Source: Candidatus Sumerlaeota bacterium
GTDB taxonomy: Bacteria; Sumerlaeota; Sumerlaeia; MWCT01
DNA: 7,138 bases
Reading direction: 5' to 3'
NCBI GenBank assembly: GCA_026398545.1
Contig: JAPLSR010000279.1
Coordinates: 1 to 7,138, forward strand
In this document: one piece after another, positions 1 through 5,886 of the stretch
Layout of the letters: every line of letters begins with the position of its first letter
How positions within the stretch are numbered: the first letter of the stretch is position 1
Position numbers and translations under genes: made by a program
The notes under the pieces: generated by a model
What the model saw: the letters and a program-made list of their open reading frames with translations, nothing else
What the model was told of the DNA's origin: nothing
Databases searched by the model: none

Positions 1-891
1 GAGGTGCTTGGGGTGAACCGGATAACCGCCACAATTTATCCCGGAATCACCGGACTTCTCGGACCGAACGGCGCGGGGAAAACCACCCTCATGAACCTCA
101 TCTGCGGGCTGTTGCGCCCAAGTCAGGGAAGTGTCCGCATATTTGGTAAACCTGTCTGGAATAACCCGAAAATCTTGAGCCGTATCGCCTATTGCACACA
201 GTATGACAGCTTTTATGAGCGCATGACGAGCTTTGAATTTCTCTACTTTCTCCTTTCTGTGCGCGGTTATGACAGGGCAACCGCAAAATTACTTGCCGGG
301 CAGGCGCTGGAAAGGCTGAAACTCCATGATGTCATGAATAAGCGCCTTGGCGGTTTTTCCAAAGGGATGCGCCAGCGGGTGAAGGTCGCACTTGCCCTCG
401 CAGATAACCCGGAAATCCTTGTTCTGGATGAACCGCTGAACAGTCTGGATGTGATAGGGCGGCATGAGATGATGGAGCTTATCAAATCTTACGGTTGCGA
501 GGGACGCAACGTCCTCATCTCAAGCCATATTCTGCACGAGATTGAGGCAATGACGGATAACATTCTTATGCTCTCGCACGGTTATCTTCTTGCGGAGGGT
601 GATGTTCGGGAAGTGCGCGGGCTCCTGAAGCAACATCCGCATAAGATTTATATCCGCTGTGACGCACCGCGTCGTTTCGCCTCGCTCCTTTTTGAGATGA
701 ACGGCGCGCATAGTGTCCAGCTTGACCCGGACGGTGAGGGATTGGTCGCCCAGACGTTCGACTTAGACTCCTTTTGCCATCGCTTGAATGATATCGTGTT
801 GAATAATCACATACATGTGAGCCTTGTTACCGTATCGGATGAAAGCATCCGCGCCGTTTTTGAATATCTCACGGAGAGTGCCCATGTCTGA
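1..891 (+). CDS. ABC transporter ATP-binding protein, 5' end cut by window edge
   Basis: This is the cytoplasmic nucleotide-binding subunit of an ABC-2 type exporter; it hydrolyses ATP to drive the permease encoded next. Seen in the sequence: Walker A GPNGAGKTT at nt 61-87, Q-loop Gln at nt 199, signature FSKGMRQR at nt 355-378, Walker B ILVLDEP at nt 415-435, D-loop NSLD just after it, and H-loop His in SSH at nt 526. The signature is FSKGM rather than LSGGQ, as is usual in the CcmA/NatA-like branch. The frame is open to base 1 and only about 20 codons precede Walker A, where the family normally has about 35-40. The GTG at nt 4 is therefore probably internal and the true start lies upstream. 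The last 85 or so residues form a C-terminal domain outside the ATPase core, common in this branch. The stop overlaps the permease start, so the two are co-translated. The substrate cannot be read from the sequence. Confidence 0.93.
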   Translation, partial: EVLGVNRITATIYPGITGLLGPNGAGKTTLMNLICGLLRPSQGSVRIFGKPVWNNPKILSRIAYCTQYDSFYERMTSFEFLYFLLSVRGYDRATAKLLAGQALERLKLHDVMNKRLGGFSKGMRQRVKVALALADNPEILVLDEPLNSLDVIGRHEMMELIKSYGCEGRNVLISSHILHEIEAMTDNILMLSHGYLLAEGDVREVRGLLKQHPHKIYIRCDAPRRFASLLFEMNGAHSVQLDPDGEGLVAQTFDLDSFCHRLNDIVLNNHIHVSLVTVSDESIRAVFEYLTESAHV

Positions 892-1804
892 ACCTTCTCA
901 GAGCCGGAAGGATTCATCGGACGGAAAAAATCGTTCGTCCCACAGACTCTCATCTTCCGAATTGACGGATTTCTCCCCGGGTCGTCAGAGATTCCGACAG
1001 GCTTTGACCATCATCAATTTAAGCGTCCGGCGATACCTCTTCACGCGGTATATGGGGGTGCTCATCTTTCTTGGTTTGACACCCTGTCTATTCGCAGGCA
1101 TGATTGCCATCGCCAAGATAATCCAGGAGGGATACGGGCGCCAGCCGCAAATTTCCGAGATGAATCAGTTTTTGCAGATGGCGTTTCGCCTGATTTATAT
1201 CCATTTCATCATCTTTTTTGTGGCGATTATCTTTGGTTTTACACTCCTTCGCAAGGAGGTGGATGACCGCACGCTTCATTACCTCTTCCTTCAACCCGTC
1301 AGCAAGACACTTGTCATCCTTTCCAAATATGTGGCGTTTGTTATAGTAACCTGGATTTTTCTCTGCGCCACATTTCTCCTCATGTATGTTATTATGTTCA
1401 TCCCGTATGGCATTGGTGTGATGGCTAAGGATTTATTTGAAAGCGGCAGGGCGGTATCACTTGTAGAGGAATGTTTTGTCATGCTTGTGGCGCTTGCGCT
1501 TTACGGCGCTATCTTCATGGTGATGGGGACGCTCTTTAAATCCGCATGGTTTGGGGCGATTTTCTACCTGTGGGAGACGGCTCTGCCCTATCTGCCCTCC
1601 ACGTTTAAATTTTTCACCGTTTCAAACTATTTACAGGCTATGACACCGGAGCGGGGCGCAATTGCGCCGCAACTATTCGAGCTTTATGGCGAAATGCCCG
1701 GACCATTGCATTGTGTCATAGCCATTGTCCTCATCCTCACCGTCTTTATTAGTCTCACCGTTTTCCTTATCCGGCGTTACGAATGCCGGTATGCTGAATC
1801 TTGA
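884..1804 (+). CDS. ABC-2 type transporter permease
   Basis: This is the membrane subunit (306 aa) that pairs with the upstream ATPase. I chose ATG 884 because GGAGAG at 873-878 sits 5 nt before it and it overlaps the ATPase stop by 8 bp, the usual arrangement for such pairs. A longer reading from 824 has no such signal. A hydrophilic Ser/Arg/Lys-rich tail of about 50 residues is followed by about six membrane segments, roughly residues 57-79, 103-122, 146-173, 194-216, 220-237 and 276-296. The EVDDRTLHYLFLQPVSK segment (residues 125-141) after helix 2 matches the family pattern of an acidic residue, RT, then PVSR/K before helix 3 of ABC-2 permeases. The protein ends soon after the last helix in a short basic tail. 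The long polar N-terminus is somewhat unusual. The cargo is unknown. Confidence 0.88.
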   Translation: MSEPSQSRKDSSDGKNRSSHRLSSSELTDFSPGRQRFRQALTIINLSVRRYLFTRYMGVLIFLGLTPCLFAGMIAIAKIIQEGYGRQPQISEMNQFLQMAFRLIYIHFIIFFVAIIFGFTLLRKEVDDRTLHYLFLQPVSKTLVILSKYVAFVIVTWIFLCATFLLMYVIMFIPYGIGVMAKDLFESGRAVSLVEECFVMLVALALYGAIFMVMGTLFKSAWFGAIFYLWETALPYLPSTFKFFTVSNYLQAMTPERGAIAPQLFELYGEMPGPLHCVIAIVLILTVFISLTVFLIRRYECRYAES

Positions 1805-1848
1805 GAAATCCCCCTCCAAATTTATTTTTAATCCATGTCAACTTTTTC

Positions 1849-1883
1849 TTGACACGCTCGTCATAAATAGCAGTTATTCTATA
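1849..1883 (+). promoter_or_regulatory. Candidate promoter of the BlaI/M56 operon
   Basis: A perfect TTGACA -35 hexamer lies at 1849-1854 in the 121-bp gap after the permease. The -10 side is ambiguous: at 17-18 bp spacing the bases are AGTTAT or GTTATT (1872-1878), and the better TATAAA (1880-1885) is too far away. The location, upstream of the repressor and overlapping the operator-like repeats, fits an autoregulated promoter. The exact -10 is not settled. Confidence 0.4.
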
Positions 1884-1910
1884 AAAATAGAATAAATACT
1901 ATTGAAATAG
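1865..1910 (+). promoter_or_regulatory. Putative BlaI-type operator: three phased half-sites, two dyads
   Basis: AAATAG occurs at 1865-1870, 1885-1890 and 1905-1910, exactly 20 bp apart, so on the same face of the helix. The second copy is the right arm of a perfect 9-bp inverted repeat with a 4-bp centre (arm TTATTCTAT 1874-1882, arm ATAGAATAA 1887-1895). The third copy is in CTATTGAAATAG (1899-1910), a 5-bp inverted repeat with a 2-bp centre. The two 12-mers CTAT-N4-ATAG at 1879 and 1899 match at 10 of 12 bases. BlaI/MecI repressors are known to bind dyads overlapping their own promoters. The array lies between the -35 and the ribosome site of the BlaI-like gene, so autorepression is the natural reading. 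The motif differs from the classical TACA/TGTA operator. Confidence 0.55.
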
Positions 1911-1925
1911 AAAGGGGAAAAAACA

Positions 1926-2210
1926 ATGGGGCGCAGACCCAAAGAGATGAAGGGGGGAGTGGAAGAGCTGACACCTCTTGAATTCACCCTTATGCAGATT
2001 GTCTGGGTTCGGGGCAGCGCCACGGCGGCAGAAATCGCTGAAGCCCTGCGGAAATCCCGCCCTCTGGCTGATACCACAGTCCATACGATTCTTGCCAAAC
2101 TCCGGAAAAAGGGATACATCGAACCTGTTCCCACCATTGAACGGGCGATTCGTGAGGAAATTCGGAAACTCCTTAAACATTCAAAGAAAAAAGGGGGTAG
2201 AAATAAATGA
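1926..2210 (+). CDS. BlaI/MecI/CopY-family transcriptional repressor, short form
   Basis: This is a winged-helix DNA-binding repressor of 94 aa. Residues 13-64 carry the family fold: LTPLEFTLMQIVW (helix 1), TAAEIAEAL (helix 2), then the recognition helix LADTTVHTILAKLRKKGYI, equivalent to the family's TTVxTxLxRLxxKGY. ATG 1926 is preceded by AAAGGGGAA at 1911-1919. The usual length is about 120-130 aa. Here the wing (EPVPTIERAIR, residues 66-76) runs straight into a final helix EEIRKLLK and a basic KKKGGRNK tail, so the central part of the dimerisation domain is missing. That region also holds the BlaR1-dependent cleavage site in classical BlaI. The stop overlaps the M56 gene as ATGA, the standard partner arrangement. 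It probably represses its own operon through the phased repeats just upstream. It could also be a shortened, weaker or non-dimerising variant. Confidence 0.85.
   Translation: MGRRPKEMKGGVEELTPLEFTLMQIVWVRGSATAAEIAEALRKSRPLADTTVHTILAKLRKKGYIEPVPTIERAIREEIRKLLKHSKKKGGRNK
2193..2197 (+). promoter_or_regulatory. Ribosome binding site of the M56 gene
   Basis: GGGGG lies 9 nt before ATG 2207, inside the end of the repressor gene. With the ATGA overlap it supports 2207 as the real start of the protease, well upstream of the in-frame stop at 2408. Confidence 0.55.
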
Positions 2211-2410
2211 ATTTATCGTTATTCCTGAAAGGCGCTATGGACTCAGTCTTGCGAAATCATGTGTCCGCACGGCTTGTCATGGCGAGTATTGATTTTTTTC
2301 TGATAGCCGCATTTGTGGCGCTCCTGGTCAAGGTCTTTCGCATCAGCGCCCCGCGGTTCAAAGCCCTTTTGTGGCTTCTGGTTCTTGCCAAAACGAGATT
2401 GGCGCTCTAG
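2207..2410 (+). CDS. BlaR1-like M56 protein, N-terminal part ending at an in-frame amber codon
   Basis: These are the first 67 codons of the M56 membrane protease gene, starting at the ATG that overlaps the repressor stop (ATGA). They encode a short amphipathic start, a membrane helix at about residues 25-45 (VMASIDFFLIAAFVALLVKVF) and the first half of a second helix (FKALLWLLVLAK). This is the N-terminal two-helix pattern of BlaR1/MecR1 proteins. The frame then meets TAG at 2408-2410 and continues open, in the same frame, into the protease domain. The helix resumes immediately after the stop (IGAPLPVIGVG), which suggests one interrupted gene rather than two independent ones. On its own the fragment has no catalytic residues and no clear function. 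Confidence 0.7.
   Translation: MNLSLFLKGAMDSVLRNHVSARLVMASIDFFLIAAFVALLVKVFRISAPRFKALLWLLVLAKTRLAL
2408..2410 (+). other. In-frame TAG interrupting the M56 protease gene
   Basis: The codons read GCG CTC TAG ATT GGG GCT. The same frame is open from 2207 to 2408 and from 2411 to 4951, with membrane-helix coding on both sides. A single T-to-A change from TTG (Leu) would create this TAG and fit the hydrophobic context. It could be a mutation, a sequencing or assembly error, or a readthrough site. Confidence 0.75.
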
Positions 2411-2422
2411 ATTGGGGCTCCC

Positions 2423-4951
2423 TTGCCTGTTATTGGCGTCGGGCAGCCCGCCGTTGGGCTCGCTTCACTTTCGCCCGACAACGGCAAATCGCTGGATGAT
2501 TTTATAGCGGCGAAATTGGATGTGGAACGAATGAAAATGGCATCACAACCGCCCGCCGCTGTTTCCTCCACCCGGATGGCTCCGTCTTCTGAAAAAAGTC
2601 CCGCTTCATCCTTGAAAAAATCAACGGCTGTTTCTTACCATGCGCTCATCACGGCAGATATCTTTCTCATCGGCATCTGGTTTTTGGGAATTCTGCTGTT
2701 AATTATTCTGACCATACGCGACCATGTGCGCATTCACGGCATCTTTGCGCGCTCGAAAATTCCGGACAATCAACTACAGATCCTGTTCAACAGGCTGGCG
2801 GGGGAGATGGAAATCCGGCGCGTTCCAGCCCTGCACCTTACGGATGATCTCGAATCGCCTGCCATCGTGGGTATCTTGAACCCTGTTGTTCTGTTCCCGC
2901 GCTGGCTTGCTGAAAGCGCGAACGCAGACCAGCCGGAATGGATTCTGCGCCATGAATTGATGCACTGGAAGATGAAAGACCCGCTGGCTCTGCTTCTACG
3001 GCGGATATCCGAAATCCTTTTCTATTTCCATCCGGCGGTGTGGTTTGCGGGAAAGCGCTGGGAGGAGGCAATGGAACTGGCATGTGACCGTGCGCTCTTG
3101 CAGGAAGAGCCTGACGCCCGCCATTATGCGGAACATTTGTATCATCTGCTTGAAAACCAGGGCTCCCGACGTTGCTATCCCCTTGCCGCGGGCATCTTTG
3201 CCACGCGCACGCAGATTGGCAACCGCATTGCCGCCCTGCTTGCCAACCCGCTTCGCCACCCGGCTCGGCTTGGCGTCTTTTCCATGATTTGCCTGCTTGG
3301 AGTGGCGCTTATCGGTTTTTCAACAGGCTTTGGCGTTCATGGGGTCTCTCAGGCGCAAAATGCGGCTGTCCCCCCAACGGTGAATGCTCAGCGAAATATT
3401 CCCAGACTTGTTGAGGAGACCCGAGCTGCTTTGCGTTGCTTCGAGGTAGCGGCGAATGCTTATCTGGTGGATTATAATCATATTCCAATCAATATGAGGG
3501 GGCTCACCACTCCCATAGCATACATCAGCAGGACTATTCAGGACCCCTTTGCCCCCGGAGAACCAATCAAAATGTCTCTTTCGGGCGATTCTAAAGAAGC
3601 GATCTATTATAGCGTTGGGCCGGATGGGATTGACCAGAAGGGCGCTCTGACTTATGACCCTACCAATGGTGTTAAAAGCCCGGGAGATATCCTCGTGATA
3701 CTTGCGCAGGTTCAGAATGAAACTCAAACCAGCCGACCATCTGCACCCGCCCCCCCCATGAATGATCCTTTTATGAATGAGCTTCTCAAGATGAAGGAGA
3801 AAGATGGACGCGACAATGCCCTTATTGATTACCGGAATGCGACTTTTCTTATGCCGAAACTGCAAGCGGACCAGACTCGAGCGATTAATGATGTGCTTAA
3901 GAATGGCTGGAGAGCGGACAGCGCTTCTCTCAAGCCGCTTTTAGACGCCTTTCAGCCCGTGTTTGCCGAGGTTCGCAAGGGGGCGGGGCACGATTATGCC
4001 AAAAATGTGGAATACAGCGGTCCCGCCACACCTGTTCCCAATTTTCTCTTTGCTCAAACAACTGCCAAGATGCTCTGTGTGGAGGGGCGACTTCTGGAAT
4101 CACAGGGAAAGTATCGCGATGCGCTCCAGAATTACATCACCGCCCTGACCATGGGACGCGATTACGGCGCGCCAAATACAACGCTGATTGGCGCCCTCAT
4201 CTCCATCGCCGTAGAGGATATCGCCCTGCGTCAGGTAAACCGCCTTGTCTCATCGGGGAATATAAATGATTACAAATTCCTTGTCGCATATTGCCTGCCC
4301 CGGTTGAAGGCGATTGAAAGTTCCACTGTGACGTCTGCCGATGCCTTCCGGACAGAGCAAAAGTGCCGTCTCTGGTGGGTCCGGAAATTCCGCGAAAATC
4401 CTGAGGAATTCAAGCGCTCCAATCCCGAAATGGCAAAGGCGCTCAGTCTTTATGGTCCCCAGCTGGCGGACGATTGGGATAAATCGGACAGCAAGTTTTG
4501 GGACATTCAACTGGCTTATCTTGAAACACCCTATTGGAAGCGGAACCAGAACGAATTTAAGATGAAGATGGATGAATGGGCGGTGTCCATCTCCCTCCAT
4601 CCGAGTCTCCAGGTATTCAGCAAAGTGGCAGTCCCCAATACCCTTGAGGCGGATGTCCGAATACATGTAACAAAATCCCGGATGCTTCAGACCCAGATTG
4701 CGACCGCGCTTGAAAGCTACCGTCTGATAAATAGCCGCTACCCATCGCGGCTTTCAGAACTTGCGCCGCAGTATTTTGCCGAGTTGCCGGTGGATGTCTT
4801 CAACGGCAGGGAATATATTTATAAACCCTCCGCAGATGGCATCTCTTATAACCTGTATGGCGTCGGACCGGATCGAATAGATGACAGCGGCGCGACTGTT
4901 TATGACCCAACCAACGGCACTATCAGCGCCGGAGACCTGTTCTATAAATAA
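2423..4951 (+). CDS. BlaR1-like M56 zinc metalloprotease with pseudopilin-like C-terminal domains
   Basis: This is the main part of a membrane metalloprotease of the BlaR1/MecR1 family (842 codons from TTG 2423; about 915 if joined to the piece from 2207). Residues here count from 2423. A Pro/Ser-rich linker (41-68) precedes a membrane helix at about 77-97. The cytoplasmic zinc protease follows: HELMH at 177-181 (nt 2951-2965), and ELACD at 218-222 gives the third ligand, Glu218. A hydrophobic FYFHPAVW lies at about 200-207 and the last membrane helix at about 283-303. Everything after that should be outside the membrane. First comes a pseudopilin-like domain (about 327-428: LTTPIAYI 361-368, GPDGID 399-404, YDPTNG 411-416). 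Next is a Pro-rich linker and a helical region of about 300 residues with a TPR-like element (RLLESQGKYRDALQNYITAL, 556-575). Last is a second pseudopilin-like domain (about 750-842, ending YDPTNGTISAGDLFYK). It should act on the adjacent BlaI-like repressor. The TTG start is only formal; translation probably begins at 2207, or restarts internally (ATG 2531 or 2537). Confidence 0.82.
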   Translation: MPVIGVGQPAVGLASLSPDNGKSLDDFIAAKLDVERMKMASQPPAAVSSTRMAPSSEKSPASSLKKSTAVSYHALITADIFLIGIWFLGILLLIILTIRDHVRIHGIFARSKIPDNQLQILFNRLAGEMEIRRVPALHLTDDLESPAIVGILNPVVLFPRWLAESANADQPEWILRHELMHWKMKDPLALLLRRISEILFYFHPAVWFAGKRWEEAMELACDRALLQEEPDARHYAEHLYHLLENQGSRRCYPLAAGIFATRTQIGNRIAALLANPLRHPARLGVFSMICLLGVALIGFSTGFGVHGVSQAQNAAVPPTVNAQRNIPRLVEETRAALRCFEVAANAYLVDYNHIPINMRGLTTPIAYISRTIQDPFAPGEPIKMSLSGDSKEAIYYSVGPDGIDQKGALTYDPTNGVKSPGDILVILAQVQNETQTSRPSAPAPPMNDPFMNELLKMKEKDGRDNALIDYRNATFLMPKLQADQTRAINDVLKNGWRADSASLKPLLDAFQPVFAEVRKGAGHDYAKNVEYSGPATPVPNFLFAQTTAKMLCVEGRLLESQGKYRDALQNYITALTMGRDYGAPNTTLIGALISIAVEDIALRQVNRLVSSGNINDYKFLVAYCLPRLKAIESSTVTSADAFRTEQKCRLWWVRKFRENPEEFKRSNPEMAKALSLYGPQLADDWDKSDSKFWDIQLAYLETPYWKRNQNEFKMKMDEWAVSISLHPSLQVFSKVAVPNTLEADVRIHVTKSRMLQTQIATALESYRLINSRYPSRLSELAPQYFAELPVDVFNGREYIYKPSADGISYNLYGVGPDRIDDSGATVYDPTNGTISAGDLFYK

Positions 4952-5102
4952 TTGTCCGGCATTTTTGTTGAGTTGAGGGAAGCCGGCAAGTTTAAATGTT
5001 GGAGAAAATGGTATTGACCGTCAGGCGATTATCAATGTAAGAAGAATATGAGATATTGGGATGGGTCATTAATTTGTCAGACTCAATTGAAGGCGGGGTA
5101 AT
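4952..5102 (+). other. Intergenic region before the MntA/HepT pair
   Basis: This 151-bp gap has no gene. CCGGC (4956-4960) can pair with GCCGG (4982-4986) across a 21-nt loop, but no T-run follows, so it is a poor terminator. TTGACC at 5014-5019 could be a -35 box for the toxin-antitoxin operon, with only weak -10 options (TGTAAG 5036-5041 at 16 bp). TGAC-C-GTCA at 5015-5023 is a small dyad over that hexamer and might be an operator. The ribosome site for the next gene is GAAGG at 5089-5093, 9 nt before ATG 5103. Confidence 0.35.
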
Positions 5103-5399
5103 ATGAAAAGCAGTGATATTATAGAACTGTTGACGGCTCACCGAAGAGAATTGACGGAGTCATACAATGTAAGATCGCTTGAGCTATTTGGCTCAGTGGT
5201 GCGCGGTGATGCCACGTCTGATAGTGATGTTGATTTGCTTGTGGAATTTGACCGTCCTGTAAGCCTGTTTCATCTTTTTCGGGCTCAGCACCGGCTGGAA
5301 GAGATTCTGAAGGTTCCCAAGGTTGATCTGATTATGCGCGACTCCATTCGGCCTGCGCTCCGCACAAGGATTACCGGGGAGGCTGTTCATGTCGTTTAG
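5103..5399 (+). CDS. mntA: MntA-like nucleotidyltransferase antitoxin
   Basis: This is a minimal nucleotidyltransferase (98 aa), the antitoxin half of a type VII HepT/MntA module. The catalytic GSX10DXD motif is intact: Gly30-Ser31, then Asp42 and Asp44 in SDVDLLVEF, with the third acidic residue Asp75 in KVDLIM. Known members of the family inactivate HepT by transferring AMP from ATP to a tyrosine near the toxin active site; the same role is inferred here. Length and motif spacing are typical of stand-alone MNT proteins. The 3' end overlaps the hepT start by 11 bp, so the two are translationally coupled with the antitoxin first. Base composition is more A/T-rich than the flanking genes, consistent with acquisition as a module. 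Confidence 0.9.
   Translation: MKSSDIIELLTAHRRELTESYNVRSLELFGSVVRGDATSDSDVDLLVEFDRPVSLFHLFRAQHRLEEILKVPKVDLIMRDSIRPALRTRITGEAVHVV
5376..5382 (+). promoter_or_regulatory. Ribosome binding site for hepT inside mntA
   Basis: GGGGAGG lies 6 nt before ATG 5389, within the last codons of mntA. It is one of the strongest Shine-Dalgarno matches in the window and fixes the hepT start at 5389 despite the 11-bp overlap. Confidence 0.7.
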
Positions 5400-5748
5400 A
5401 GAATGGCGTTTCAGAATCGAGGATATTATTGATTCGATATTCAGAATTGAACGATACACGAAAGATATAACCTTCCAGGAATTTTCATCCAATGAAATGA
5501 TTCTGGACGCCGTTATTCGGAACTTCATCATAATAGGAGAGGCGGCCCGCAACATTCCTCAAGAGATCACTCAGTCGTATCCGGATATACCCTGGCGATT
5601 GATGGGTGATCTGCGCAACTTTGTTGCGCATACATACTGGGGGATAAATCTTCAAACCATTTGGGACACGATTCAAAATGACCTGCCGCCGCTTGTGCCT
5701 CAATTGCAGGCAATTCTTAAGGCTGAGGGAGACAGACCTGCCAATTAG
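5389..5748 (+). CDS. hepT: HepT-like HEPN ribonuclease toxin (DUF86)
   Basis: This is a HEPN-superfamily RNase (119 aa), the toxin partner of the upstream MntA. The active-site motif RX4HXY is intact as RNFVAHTY: Arg76, His81 and Tyr83. Family landmarks are also present: an N-terminal helix FRIEDIIDSIFRIERYT, IGEA at 49-52 and IPW at 67-69. In characterised pairs the toxin is a homodimer that cleaves RNA, tRNA in at least one case, and the motif Tyr is the AMPylation site; this is inferred for Tyr83. The start at 5389 has a strong ribosome site and overlaps mntA by 11 bp. A hand count over 5401-5580 gives about 41% GC, clearly below the pilin gene downstream. Nothing in the sequence suggests damage, so the module looks functional. 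Confidence 0.9.
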   Translation: MSFREWRFRIEDIIDSIFRIERYTKDITFQEFSSNEMILDAVIRNFIIIGEAARNIPQEITQSYPDIPWRLMGDLRNFVAHTYWGINLQTIWDTIQNDLPPLVPQLQAILKAEGDRPAN

Positions 5749-5886
5749 CGCGATTTAAATCAGGATTATTTTTCTCTTACAATTTTACTTGAGCACAGAT
5801 TATCCATGACAATATTGCCGCGCCGATTTAGCCCAGTCGCATTCAGTTTGTCCTGCAGGAGAGCGTAAAACTGAAAAGTCAGACAG
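5749..5886 (+). other. Intergenic region before the pilin gene
   Basis: This 138-bp gap has no gene. It begins with a perfect 10-bp palindrome, GATTTAAATC (5752-5761). A weak promoter match is possible: TTGAGC (5789-5794), 16 bp, AATATT (5811-5816). No convincing rho-independent terminator for hepT is visible. The last third holds the nested hairpin listed separately. Confidence 0.35.
5842..5875 (+). repeat. Nested inverted repeat in the pilin 5' leader
   Basis: An 8-bp stem, TTCAGTTT (5842-5849) with AAACTGAA (5868-5875), encloses a perfect 10-bp palindrome TCCTGCAGGA (5851-5860). It ends 11 nt before ATG 5887. The only Shine-Dalgarno-like run nearby, AGGAGAG (5857-5863), sits inside the loop, 23 nt from the start if the RNA is unfolded. 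No U-run follows, so it is not a typical terminator. It could be an RNA structure that affects translation, or an operator. Confidence 0.45.

Noticed and set aside
824..883. Longer permease reading from ATG 824
   Set aside because: It would overlap the ATPase by 68 bp, has no ribosome site, and adds a stretch with no family match; ATG 884 has GGAGAG at good spacing.
2408..2410. Genome-wide reassignment of TAG as a sense codon
   Set aside because: TAG also ends mntA and hepT at the positions expected for their families, so a general reassignment is unlikely.
2413..2425. A genuine separate gene starting at TTG 2423 with GGGG at 2413-2416 as ribosome site
   Set aside because: The first residues would be the second half of a membrane helix begun upstream in the same frame, so an interrupted single gene explains it better; translation restart remains possible.
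3320..3865. Open frame of 181 codons on the minus strand
   Set aside because: It lies wholly inside the M56 gene, shows no recognisable motif or ribosome site, and the opposite strand codes a motif-bearing protein throughout.
4250..4666. Open frame of 138 codons on the minus strand
   Set aside because: It is antisense to the helical part of the M56 protein with no domain, start signal or promoter; it looks like a coding shadow.
4956..4986. CCGGC/GCCGG hairpin as a terminator after the M56 gene
   Set aside because: The stem is 5 bp with a 21-nt loop and no T-run follows.
5033..5174. Direct repeat CAATGTAAGA at 5033-5042 and 5165-5174
   Set aside because: About two dozen 10-bp repeats are expected by chance in 7 kb, and one copy is inside the conserved mntA coding sequence.
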